64,000 nucleotides of DNA from Pseudo-nitzschia pungens. Lineage: Eukaryota; Bacillariophyta; Bacillariophyceae; Bacillariales; Bacillariaceae. The stretch is from contig CM074765.1 of NCBI GenBank assembly GCA_037355855.1, positions 496,001 to 560,000 on the forward strand, written 5' to 3'. Under the pieces are notes generated by a model. That model saw only the letters and a program-made list of their open reading frames with translations. It did not search any database and had not been told where the DNA came from. Of this stretch, positions 36,831 through 47,468 are shown one piece after another (the first letter of the stretch is position 1; every line of letters starts with the position of its first letter). Made by a program: the position numbers and the translations under genes.

Positions 36831-37686
36831 TCACCCCAGCAGTCCCACAACCAGAATGTACACCCCGACTCCTGTTAAGAGCCCCCACACGGGTATGCTC
36901 CGGACCGCGCGCTTGAAGCACTCGATCTCCGAAAAGAACCAGGAAATCGTTACGATGAGGAGGGCGGCACAGGTGGTGCCGACGAACAGGGCCAGATAAC
37001 TCCTGGCCGATGGAGTTGATCGAGTAGATACCGCCCCCTGCAACAAAGGCGGAAAAGACAATCATGTCGTCGAGGGTTCCCATGACGCACACGGCGATGA
37101 ACCTTTTGAGGGATTTGCTGGCCTCCTCGATCTTGGCTCGGATTTCCTCGTCTTCGCTGCCGACGCTATCGTCGTCGTTCATGCCCGGTTCGGTAAAGGA
37201 TTGGCTTTCGGGCATGGTCGATATGCTGTTGCCCGAATCCGGATCCGATTGCCTTCGCTTCGGGGAACTGGTGTCGTCTGTGCAGAGGCCCCCGGTTTCG
37301 ATGGTCGTTGGCAAAAGGACTTCGCGTTCCGTGCCCTCGTGTGAATCACCATTCTCTTCCAGCCACTCGAGATAGTCGTTCCGGGCAATATACAGGAGGA
37401 CGGATGATGACAGAATGGATAGGAAGCGTTCCGGATTCCAGTACCCGGGGATCATTTCATCCCCGTGGCTCATCAGAGTTAGCAAGGTGGTTCCGAATAC
37501 AAAAGCAACCATTGTCACAAAAATGCAAATGATGAAATATACGATCGAGTGAGTGAACTTATTCTTCGCCGACGGCGACAGGGACAAAAAGGGAGACAGC
37601 CACAGGAGGTCGTCGAGGGAGGTCGTCAGCTTGAGCAAGAACGCCGAGGTGATGACCTCGGCCGCGGGGAGTCCTTGTTGAATCAT
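36831..37686 (-). CDS. CadD-like membrane transporter with one +1 frame change
   Basis: The layout matches the cadmium-resistance transporter family (CadD; LysE-like fold): an N-terminal half starting MIQQGLPAAEV with TTSLDDLLWLSPFL and two more hydrophobic helices, an acidic linker of about 95 residues (about 108-200), then a second half with VMGTLDDMIVFSAFVAGG and two more helices ending WGLLTGVGVYILVVGLLG. The Leu-Asp-Asp motif occurs once per half. The frame changes by one extra base near 37000 (after INSIGQE, continuing YLALFVGTT); without it the last two helices are lost. Corrected length is 284 residues. The ATG at 37686 is preferred over an upstream GTG. Substrate (Cd2+ or another cation) is inferred from weak similarity. 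Confidence 0.7.
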
Positions 37687-39806
37687 TGTTGCGGTTGAAG
37701 TTGTATTCAATACTGTTCCTTTCAGTTGTAATGATTCAATTTTAAATACGGTGGGTGCCGTGTGCACACGTATTGTGTTTTCTCAATTTTCTTCTGATTA
37801 CGGTGTTTTGTGTTGTGGCTTCGTCACATCAGATTCTTGATACAGTAATCTTAGCGGTATGTGAAACCAAGGATTCGAATTCCAATATTGGGCATGTCGC
37901 ATGTCGTCACAATGTTTTTTTCTACAGAATACCAACACAGTAACCTTACTAAACGTGTATTTTTTATCAATACGAAGTAAATAATAATAAATTGCGATCT
38001 TTTATCATCCGATGACCTCATTTTCCAGTTTCATTCTTTGTTTCCATCCCGTTTCTTTTCTACTATTCCTAGTAGCTTATTTGAAAAACGGATGGTTCGG
38101 GTCGGCTTTGATTGATTGATGATTGATGCGGCACGAGCAGGGCAGTTTTGAAACACATAATGTTATGACCTATTATTGCAAATATGTAAAAATTCCGGAA
38201 TTTATCCCTTGTTCCCCAATTCCAAAAAGTAATGATTGATTGATTGATTCCCGGACAATTGGCGCCTCCGGTAAGCGTGTGGAGTTGTAAGTGTCCGTAA
38301 CGTTCAACTGAAATAACTGTCTTTAGTCTTTACCGATTACGACATGCTAAATTCTAATTTTATAATTGCCATACCTCATTTGTGATCATTTTTAATGGCT
38401 TCTACAGAATTAAGTGTTTTTCACTCGTTTTTAACAGTTCACTTTCTCGTCGAACCCTACCACAAAAAACTTTTTTTGACCATTTTTTCAATTTTCTCCA
38501 TCCTCATACTCCCTCTTCTGCCGAAGTAATAGTTATTCAATTCTAATTTTTACAACTCCACTAATAAATAAATTGTACTACGTAAACTTGTACTGTAAAT
38601 TACATTACTTGCAAAGTTCACTTCCAGAAACAATTTCGAGAAGATTTCAATGGTAGATTCAAGATTCAAGATAGTCCTGTTGCTGCCAATTTTAATACGG
38701 GTAAGATTACTGTACACGTTTGCAGCAAGAAAGAAGGAATTCAATTCAAAATGCATCCTTCTTGTTACGTTCATGCTACCTACCCGTCGTCGATATCATC
38801 CCTGCGGCTAATAAAGGTGACAGCAACAACAACAACGGTACTTGGAGTGCTGACAAGAATAAGGCGACAAGAAGTTAGGGCGCGTCGGTGTGGTACTGAA
38901 TCATACCGGTGGGTAGAACTACTACTGCTAACCAAGCCTCGCAGTAACTTCCTGTATCATACAGTAATTAAGGTTAGGTTAAGTCCGAAGTACTTCACAT
39001 TGAATATCCACGTTTGAAGATTTTTGAGTCACGTTTGATTGACGCACCACCAGCCTAAGTTACCGGTACGGTGATGGTAACTACACAGAATGCAACTAAA
39101 AAGAATGAGTACCAGAAAACATGTAGAATTTCTACGTGGGCTCATTTGGCGCGCGCAAAACTCATTTGGTTACAAAAAGAATGAGTACCAGGGAAACACG
39201 TACAATCCTACATGGCATTCACTCTCACTCAGATGGGTGTGAGCGACCGGTACGCATCACAAAAATATTTCCAAGTCGAAAACTAAAAACACCGTGTAAA
39301 ATCACGTGATAAAATTTGACATCGATTTTTTCTTTAGATGTTATCTGATTTTACTGGAAATCTCTTCGGCCAATCTAAAGACGAGCAGATTCACAGACCG
39401 GCAAGGGTAACAACAATAAACTTGAACTTTGAAAACATGCCTTAGCAGCAACAACAGGGGTACTTCCCCTAGCCAACAAAACAAACAGCAATACTAGTAC
39501 TAGTACTAGTGAAACAGGGGGGTGTTGGTGCAAGGCTGCCAGGATAATACTACTGGTACTACCTAGAGTACTGGTGTCCTGATAGGCGCCAGCATGTATT
39601 CCAGATGTGATTGTTTGTTTGATATACCAGAGCTCACACTCGTTTAGATGTTCTCATGAAACTAGTAGTATTGTACAAATACATGAAATGATGCTAGTAA
39701 TACTAGTAGTAGTAGTAGTAGTACTAAGATGCATACCACCATTGGTATCACCATGCCCATGCTGGAGTGCTATGCTACAAGGGAATAAGATGCTGTCACA
39801 AATACA

Positions 39807-39832
39807 GAGCTGAGCTGAGCTGAGCTGAGCTA
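39807..39832. repeat. (AGCTG)n microsatellite
   Basis: Five consecutive copies of a 5-base unit. Confidence 0.85.
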
Positions 39833-40039
39833 ACTCCTTTAAATATAGCACTAAATCATGCCCCCACTATTGACTAATACTATTGTACCTCTAGGGGAGT
39901 GTCTTGTAGTATCTGAGCATGTACAATAGCGCTTGAACAGTATCCCCCTGTAGACTCATTGTTTGCCAGCACTCCGTGGGCTGCTGTTATTGCTGTTTCT
40001 GTTGTCTTATTCATATCTCTGGCTGATGATCAAATATCA

Positions 40040-40185
40040 AAGTAGTACTAGTAGTAGTACTAGTACTAGTAGTACTACCACTACTAGTAGTAGTACTACC
40101 ACTACTAGTACTATTACTAGTATTACTACTACTACCACTACCACCACTACTACTACTAATAGAAGTAGTAGTACTAATAGTAACA
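40040..40185. repeat. TAGTAC/ACTACC trinucleotide array
   Basis: About 150 bases built almost only of TAG, TAC, ACT and ACC triplets. It is the densest of several such clusters in the window. Confidence 0.85.
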
Positions 40186-40956
40186 GTAGCCTTGGCATGG
40201 TGTTTTGGTGTTTTGGTGCTTTGTCTTTTTTTGTGAAATAGTGAGCAAACAGTGGATTACAGGGGATTTTGTGAAGCTTTTGGAGAGGCAACTGACAGAA
40301 ATTTCGATAGACAGGAGTCCTGTCTTTATTAATAATGCAACGAAGGTTGCGCGCCTCCGTGTTAATATACGGAGAAAAAAACTACTGTTCCTGCAATCTT
40401 AAGGGGGTCTAGAGAGCAACCGGTACTGTACTCTCAGCCATTAAAAACGGTCCCGTCCGTCAAAAAATGAGGCGTACTTAGGAACGTACCTATGTGTAGG
40501 TACTAAGTAGTAGGAGTTGCACGGGCGCATAGCGCGCGCAACTACGGTTGCATTTTACCGATACGGTAATGTAACTTATCCTCCTGTTCTTGCACGTTCT
40601 TCGAGCCATCACATTTTTTCCGGAAGATCGAGGCTCAAAGATCCATCTGATGAAGCTCTCCACAATTTCTCTGGTGGCACTTGGTTCGCATTACTGTATT
40701 TCGTGTTTCCGATCCGGCGAAACCAGAACTATTCCAATCAGTATCAGTATCAGTGCCAGCACCATTACCAGTACCGGTATGTATGAATAGTTGTCGAATG
40801 TAATAGCTGTTGTATTCGGTAAGATTAACATCTCTTCCTGGCAGAGCACAGAAACAAACACAAAAAAAAACAAAGACAACATTCTTGAAGGAACAGAAAC
40901 GCGTCAGTGTGAATCACACCACACACGAATCATTCATTGTTCCCCGAACAAAACGC

Positions 40957-42225
40957 ATGATGTCTTCCTCGTCCCCGTCTTCCAGAGCCCGGGATGACAT
41001 CCAAGAACATCCCGTTTCCAACTATGAGCCCATCGACTTTGATTCCATGAACCTGGAATGGAAGCACGAAGAAAACGAGAGCAAGGATCCGCGGGCGGTC
41101 CGCATGGCCGAAGAGTGCCGCCGCCGACTGACCCGGGCCACCCAGAATTGCCTCGAGACCATCGGCAGGTCGAATCATTCAAAGCCGAATCCGGATTCCG
41201 CGGCGCGACCCCGCAGGGTGGGACTGATTCTGTCGGGGGGAGTCGACACCTGCGCGATCCTCGAGGCGGCGACGTCTCTCGGGATCGTCTTCGACGCCGC
41301 CATCACGGTGGTCATCGGCCCCACGAGCCCCGACGAACTCTACGCCAAGTACGCGGCGCACAAGCACGGGTTGACCCCCCGGCACGTGGTGATCCGCATG
41401 ACCCCGGAGGATCTGGTGGAGGTCCACCTGCCCCGGACCATAAAGACCCTGCGGGTCTGGGACGGCATGACGATCCGCAACTCGCTCGTCATCAGTGCCG
41501 CCTTTGAAAAGGCGCAAGAACTCGGACTGACGGACGTCCTGGTCGGGGACGGAGCGGACGAGCTCTTTGGCGGTTACTCCTTCACGTGGGGCGATGCCAG
41601 CAATCCCGGGGCGTGGAAGGAAAAGCGGGATTCCATGTGCCGCAAGTGGACCTTTGCCACCGACGACCTGGCGGCCTCGTACGGATTGGTGGCGCACGCT
41701 CCCTACGAAGACCAGGGCGAAATGGTAGACTGGGCCCTGGAGGAGACCCACCGCCGGGACTGCATCGCCGACGACCGCTGCCACATCCAGCTGATCCTCG
41801 GCGAGCCCTACCGGGTGCACACGACCGGCAAGGTCCTTCTCCGGGAGGCATTTCGGACCGGATCCTCCTGGCGCCGCAAGGACCCGATCGAGGTGGGGAG
41901 CGGGGCGACCGTCATCGGCAAGGACCCGTACTGGAAGGACACGGTGCCGGACGACGAGTTCCGCGAGGTCACCAGTGCCCTGGAGAGCGAGGAGGGGATC
42001 CTGCTGCGCACCAAAGAGAACCTCGTCAACTTTCGCATCTACAGGGACGTCTTTGGGGGGATCACCCACCCCACCCGCAAGCGGCTCGCCCTCGGGGAGG
42101 GATGCGCAGGGTGCTGCTTCGAGCACGAGTATCCCGGTGCCATGTTTTGCCACCTGTGCGGGGCTTATCCGGCCCAGCGGCCGGCAACGGGTGATAACGA
42201 CGACGACGACGAAGCAAAGAACTAG
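40957..42225 (+). CDS. Asparagine-synthetase-like ATP pyrophosphatase without glutaminase domain
   Basis: 422 residues resembling the C-terminal synthetase half of asparagine synthetase. It has the PP-loop LSGGVDT (about residue 91-97; SGGxDS in classical enzymes, Thr replaces Ser here) and VGDGADELFGGY (about 195-206). The N-terminal glutamine amidotransferase domain, which needs Cys at position 2, is absent. The C-terminus has clustered cysteines (CAGCC, then CHLCG, about 383-405) that could bind zinc. It probably adenylates a carboxylate; the nitrogen donor and substrate are unknown, so it may not make asparagine. The ATG at 40957 is followed by a second ATG; the upstream in-frame extension is not ATG-started. 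No introns. Confidence 0.85.
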   Translation: MMSSSSPSSRARDDIQEHPVSNYEPIDFDSMNLEWKHEENESKDPRAVRMAEECRRRLTRATQNCLETIGRSNHSKPNPDSAARPRRVGLILSGGVDTCAILEAATSLGIVFDAAITVVIGPTSPDELYAKYAAHKHGLTPRHVVIRMTPEDLVEVHLPRTIKTLRVWDGMTIRNSLVISAAFEKAQELGLTDVLVGDGADELFGGYSFTWGDASNPGAWKEKRDSMCRKWTFATDDLAASYGLVAHAPYEDQGEMVDWALEETHRRDCIADDRCHIQLILGEPYRVHTTGKVLLREAFRTGSSWRRKDPIEVGSGATVIGKDPYWKDTVPDDEFREVTSALESEEGILLRTKENLVNFRIYRDVFGGITHPTRKRLALGEGCAGCCFEHEYPGAMFCHLCGAYPAQRPATGDNDDDDEAKN

Positions 42226-43400
42226 TAGGGATTCCCGTCGACGGTGGGATAGTTCGAACGGCGGGGGATGTCTTTGGGCGGGGCTTTGGCCGGTGACAGA
42301 AGCGTGCATCGTTGTGAAACAAAAAGACTATCCACCGAACCGATCTTTCGCATCGCGGTGACCCAAACGTGTTTGTGAGTGCATTTGCCGGTGAGAGCCA
42401 ATGCTTGAGATCTTTATGATCGAAATCACGATGACAATATCACCCATTTCTTCCATTGTCGGCATATCTTGCCGAGGATCCCATCAAAACCGCAAGCTTT
42501 TCCGGCAAAGCCTGGGGTGCCAAGCATTTCATCCCATGGGCAACATGGTGAAATCGAAAAAGAATCATATATATATATATATATTATATACATTTGTGTA
42601 AACTTGACCACCGATAGACAATACTGATTCGTTTTCATGACGCAGAATTATAATACATTATTGAATCGCCCACCTTGATATACCTCGGTTGGATCGGTCG
42701 GTTGGATGCCAGCATTGCACAGAGTAGAGAAAGTACGCGCAGTGGCAATGAAACCCTGACAAAAAATAATAGGTAGACTAGAGCTCAAAAAAGCCTCGAT
42801 TGGATCGTGCTTCGGTTCCAAACGAAAGAGTATACACGTAGAAAGCAAACGAATCATCCAACACCATATTGGATCAGCGACAAGGAGTGGATGTGGCGAC
42901 AGCATTGCAAACCAAGTCGGACAATCAACACACAAATAATAATAATGGTGATGCTGGTACTTGCCGTCAACCGGGGAAACAGAGAAACACCAAACGGCAG
43001 GCAAGGTACGGTAGTACCGTACCGATCAAAAAACGCGTGCACCAGAGTAGCCAACAATCCGACATTGACGGGAACCCGAAGAACCCTGTCCAAAGTTCTC
43101 GACGAGTTCGCCACCGCACTGGTCGCACGTTTTCGTTCCTCGTGCATTCGGACCCAAAAAAGTCGGCTTCGGTTTGGAACAAGGACAACAACGCGAGAAA
43201 TCAATCCACGATAACACCGCATGCGGTGCCGCAGCTGTAATGATACAGGGATATATTATTATTATTATTGTTATTGTTATTAATTTCATGCTTTGGTGAT
43301 GATATCATCATCTATGATACAGTTTCGACGGAAGCCAAACCGCGCGGTGGTTTTCCGGCTCCCCGTTCGCTCGATGCTTCGTTCGCGTTCGTTTGCCCGT
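42226..43400. other. Intergenic region, no convincing gene
   Basis: Lies between converging genes. Has a TATATATATATATAT tract (about 42568-42590) and a TTATTATTATTATTG tract (about 43256). Several overlapping open frames around 42810-43290 exist on both strands, none with solid support. Confidence 0.6.
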
Positions 43401-45224
43401 TCATCGTTTTTTCTTTCCCTTCTTTTTGTTGGTCGACCGCGACGCCGTTTGCGATCTCTGCTGCTGTTGCTGCTTCGCCTGCTGTTCCTTCTTCTTCTTT
43501 TCCTCGGCCTCGAGGAGCTTGGCCTTCCGGGCCTTTTCCACCTCCGCCAAAATCTGCAACCGGCGGGCCCGGGACGGGAGTTCCTCGATGATCGACGCCA
43601 GCTCCACCATCAGCGACCGCTTGGTATCAAAGGCCCCCGATTCGAGGGCGGCCGGATCGACCCTCACGCGGCCGGGATTGTCCCACAGCGTGGTGGGATC
43701 CCGGCTGTATCCCTTGTGGGGCTGCTGGACGTGCCGTATCGTCAGCGAGGCCAGGGCGTCGCTGAGGTCCTGGACCGTCGGGGTGTCGACGGCCTTTTCG
43801 GCCCCGATGCGGCGGCCCTGCTTGATGGTCTTGGAGGAATCGAGGTAGCTGGGATAAATGACAAAAAAGTCGCTGGGATCCATCGTGAAGCTCTCGTCTG
43901 TCGGATTTTGGATTCGGAAACGAAACGAGACGAAACGCAAACGATCCCAACGATGCGAAGAATGGGGAAACGCCATGCAGAATCCATCGTGTGAGTGAAT
44001 GAACGAAAGGTAAAACAAGGGCGTGCCGTGCGATCGACAACGGCAACGGCAAATGCCGTTCCCAACGAGACAACACACGCGGAAAGTACTGCGCTCGGAC
44101 AAGAACCGGAGCTCATGTTCTGCGATCCCGTAGGATGCAAGAAATGGTTTTCGTTACACGGGGTGTGCGGAGAGACTAAGCCCCTTTCAGTGTAGCTGGT
44201 AAAAAATCATCACTGCTCCGGTTCGTTTGGGCACAAGCGACGCATGCATCGGCATTCGCGTCTGCGTCTTCGTCCTGCCAACGGAATGGAATGGAACGGA
44301 ACGGTGCGAGACGCCATCGCGGGATCGGAAACGAACGCAACACAACACCCGAACCGCACCGCAACCGAATCTTCGTCTTCTTCGTCGTCATCTCGGAGCT
44401 CATGTTCTGCGATCCCGTAGGATGCAAGAAATGTTTTATCGTTACACGGGGTGTGCGGAGAGACTAGGCCCCTTTCAGTGTAGCTGGTAAAAAATCATCA
44501 CTGCTCGTGGCGATTCGATGAGATTCGATTTCGGTTCGGTTCGATTTTGTTCGGATTGTGTTTTCGGATGCCGATTCCACGGACGGGTCCGACCTCCTTT
44601 CGTTCGGGTCCGAATGAATGATTGAACGATGGAATGAATGAATGAACGATGGAATGAATGAATGAATCCTCCAATCCATCCATGAATCAATGAATGAATG
44701 AATCACAAAGCTCAGGTAGATGCCTTTGGTAAAGGCGGTTGTGACAGGTTTCTCCGCAGGTCTCGTTAACATCGCTGCTAACGGATCGTAAGAGTCTGGT
44801 TAATCAACAATCCTCATTGCTTTTTCTCTTGGAATGTTTCATTCATTCATTCATTCATTAGATGCATTCGTTCGTTCATTCATTCTTGTGCACGCGTGTT
44901 CCAATTCCAATTCCAACCCAGCAATGGGTTCTGCTGTTGCTCGATGCGATGGGTGGCACGTGATTACAACAACAACAACAACAACAACAACAATTACAAT
45001 ACGAGAAGATCACGATGCCATGACGCAGGGTACTTACGAATCGGCCAAAACATTTGGAAATTCCGATCGGGCGTCGGGGGCAGGTGGACCATGTCCTCCG
45101 GCGGGATCATGAATTCCTCCATCGGATTGGTGCCGCTGGCCATTTGCTTCATCATGTCCCGCTGGGCCTTGGACGGCCCGGTCTGCTTGATCCGGACCAT
45201 TCCTCCTCCCTTTTTCTTCCCCAT
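43401..45224 (-). CDS. SRP19: Signal recognition particle 19 kDa protein (SRP19)
   Basis: Exon 45224-45038 joined to 43897-43401 gives 227 residues. The second exon carries the SRP19 signature: FFVIYPSYLDSSKTIKQGRRIGAEKAVDTPTVQDLSDAL, matching the conserved Y-P-x-Y-L-...-K-T-x-x-x-G-R-R-I motif. SRP19 binds SRP RNA helices 6 and 8 and lets SRP54 assemble, so it serves ER targeting; it is assembled in the nucleolus in other eukaryotes. The protein is longer than the 144-residue human one, with a 60-residue N-terminal extension (MGKKKGGG, then ISP-like linker) and a Glu/Gln/Lys-rich tail ending KKKGKKKR. The single intron (phase 1) is unusually long at 1,140 nt and contains a duplicated snoRNA-like sequence on the same strand. 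Confidence 0.9.
44103..44224 (-). ncRNA. C/D-box snoRNA-like sequence, copy 1
   Basis: On the minus strand, the sense strand of the host intron, a perfect 10-bp terminal stem (GAACCGGAGC with GCTCCGGTTC) brackets a box C (GTGATGA) one base inside the 5' arm and ATGA, a degenerate box D, directly inside the 3' arm. An internal CTGA (box D') follows ACCAGCTACA. This is the K-turn arrangement of C/D snoRNAs, which guide 2'-O-methylation of rRNA. The nine bases ACCAGCTAC before D' are complementary to GTAGCTGGT, a stretch I recall from the conserved core of large-subunit rRNA. Processing from the SRP19 intron is expected. The non-consensus box D is the weak point. Confidence 0.6.
44396..44506 (-). 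ncRNA. C/D-box snoRNA-like sequence, copy 2
   Basis: A second copy of the same 110-nt sequence, differing at a few positions, with the same box C, D' and ATGA positions and the same ACCAGCTACA guide. Its terminal stem is shorter (GAGC/GCTC, then mismatches), so it may be the less active copy. It lies about 290 bases upstream in the sense direction of the host intron. Confidence 0.5.
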
Positions 45225-47468
45225 GGTTGGCTGGTTGGTTTCCGCTGCGGTGGAAAAAAAAATAAAAAGACCGAGTGGCGCGAATGGAAACCGCACTTTT
45301 GTACCGCACCGGTACTCTTGGGTGACTGTCGCTGCTGTTGACTGAGTCGTTCGACGGAGGATCACCCGTGCGCCTCGATCGAAGGTGATGCGTACTGTAC
45401 CGGTATGGTAACCTTAGAGCATCAATAATCCGTACCGTATGGTTGTGTCATTGCGAAAGTCGGAGCCGAGAGCCCTCTCGATCCATTATTTTCGGACGGG
45501 CCATGATTTTTTTTGGTATTTTTTGTACTGTGGAGAGGGATGAATGAATCATCCCTGGCTTCTGGTAAGTCTTACTGGTAAATCTTACCGTAACTTACGT
45601 GTATCGGTGAAGATTATCCTACGAGTAGAACCGGTACAAAGAAATGCTTTGCAGTGGAAGATTACTGCAAGCTAGTAGACCGTGCTCAAAGGCGCTCGCA
45701 GCTCTTGCAACCACACACAACACGCGTGCGGGAGAGAGGACAGACGGGCAGGAACCAACCGACTCGTTCGACTTTATCAGGGGACTTTTCCTACCAGCTA
45801 CCGTAGTAAGGTCAACTTACTCGTAGCGACTGCCAGAGGAAAGATAACCAAATCATGGGCATCTTTTTCCAACCAAAGTTCCAGTACAAAGGATATACTA
45901 GTAGTATTGGCTCTGCAGAAGGTGAACACTCTGTTTTGGATACTCGGATGCAAAAAGGTCTTTCACCATGTCTCAAAAGTTACTCCTATTATTGTACTGC
46001 ATGTGAGTTGCTGCTGGTGCATGAACAATGATCATGCTGATGCTGCAGCATACACCAACACCAACACCAGCATCACCACCACCACCACCAGTAGTAATCA
46101 AGAATCAAGAAGAATGTTGGTGTGCTGTTTATTCTGGATGGATGCATCTAGTATGAACGTCTCATGCTAGTACTAGTAGTAGATCTCATGTGACAATGTT
46201 GTTCTTGTTTTCTTATCAATTTATAGTAGTATGCTGCTGCTGCTGTAGCATTTTCTTCCAAAGAAAGCAGTTTTTGTTTGTGCAAATGTTTTTCATCAAT
46301 GTTAGGAGAATCATGTACTCCTAATGCATCATCATGCTGAATTGTGCTGACGATCCACAGAAATGTCGTTCTGGGGGGTTTCTTCCCGGACATGCTGCAT
46401 CATGCGTACCAGAGCAAAGAAACTTGCAGAGCACGTCGGCACCTCCTTTCATCATCGCAATCCACCGCCACCATATCTTTTGGTTTGCTCTCAAGAGATG
46501 GAGAAATACAACTTTCTCCTGAAGTTTTTAGTACCAGCAATAGTAGTAGTAAGAACTCATTTCGTATGACTTGTTTCTTTTACTCTTCGTAGGAGTCGCC
46601 TTCTTCCTATCACTAGTAGCATGGTGGTGCTGCTCCGTCGTGTTGATGGATGATTTCAACGTCGAGGAGGTCTAGTACAGAGGACCTCCAAGTTAAGTAT
46701 CTCTGCATTGTTGGATCGAGATGACATTCCCATCATCGTCCTAGTATCTCCTCTGATTTACTGTTCGTCGCGAATGAGTTCAAACAACCCAAAGCGTTCT
46801 TCTTCTTCTTACTCTAACGCGAGGTTTTGCATTCCGGGCCATCGGCAAGATGATGCTAGTAGTAGCAAATAGGACGTACTAATAAGAAGTAAGCGGATTC
46901 ATATGTCTTTCAGAGTCAAAACTGAAATTTAACAACTAATGCTAGTATGCCGTCAAAAGACGAAGACTATCGAATCGTTTCCGTACGAATGAACTATCAA
47001 TTTCAGAGAAGTGCAGTACTAGTAGTATCCGTAGTTAGTAGCAACACTTTCAAAGTTCGATTTGTGCTTGTGGACTGTTTTCCGTTATCCATATTTCCCG
47101 TACAATTCGAGTCGACGTGCAGTTGAATCTCGAATTGCAGAAGACAAAGGTGAGAACAGAGATTGGGTTGGAAACTTGATACACATGCATAAACAGTATC
47201 AATGAGCTTTAACCGAGTTGAACACAGGTATTGGACGAATCATCAGTTTGACAGTTTGCGCACGACAGGGTCCGGGGACCTCTTTTCGTTCGCGCCTTTC
47301 CGGTCTCGATAACCAATAAAAGCATATTTTTTAAAAAAATCAGAGGAACGAAACACTGCCGAAATTCGAAATGGTTGTTGTCGTTGCACGAAACACCATT
47401 TTGTTTTGTTTCTCGCATCATCATCATCATCATCATCGTTGGTGGTTTCTTCTGTGAATCGCATCGCA
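45225..47468. other. Long intergenic region, no gene seen
   Basis: 2.2 kb between the SRP19 5' end and the aminotransferase 3' end. Holds CACCAACACCAACACC and CACCACCACCACC repeats (about 46047-46092), TAGTAC words (about 46168, 46535, 47016) and a TCATCATCATCATC run at 47418-47441. Words of the TTACCGTAAC type occur at 45390-45620. Confidence 0.65.

Larger units (their letters stand above)
37687..40956. other. Long AT-rich intergenic region with microsatellites
   Basis: 3.3 kb without a recognisable gene. It includes TGATTGATTGATTGATTG runs (38110, 38230), two near-identical pieces reading AAAAGAATGAGTACCAG (about 39099 and 39176), an (AGCTG)n run at 39807-39832, and the dense TAGTAC/ACTACC array at 40040-40185. 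Confidence 0.7.
43898..45037 (-). other. SRP19 intron, 1,140 nt, phase 1
   Basis: Starts GTAAGT and ends CGACAG. Holds two copies of a 110-nt snoRNA-like sequence, an (ATTC)n region at about 44628-44705, another at 44835-44890, and a (CAA)n run at 44966-44993. Far longer than the other introns here (97-299 nt). Confidence 0.85.

Noticed and set aside
40040..40185. CRISPR-like array
   Set aside because: Triplet repeats without fixed unit or spacers in a eukaryotic context.
42854..43289. Minus-strand frames with CDQCGG and a hydrophobic stretch
   Set aside because: Single CxxC only, needs a frame change, no family match.
44700..44800. Possible third snoRNA (H/ACA-like hairpins) in the SRP19 intron
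   Set aside because: Hairpins are short and no clear H or ACA box could be placed.
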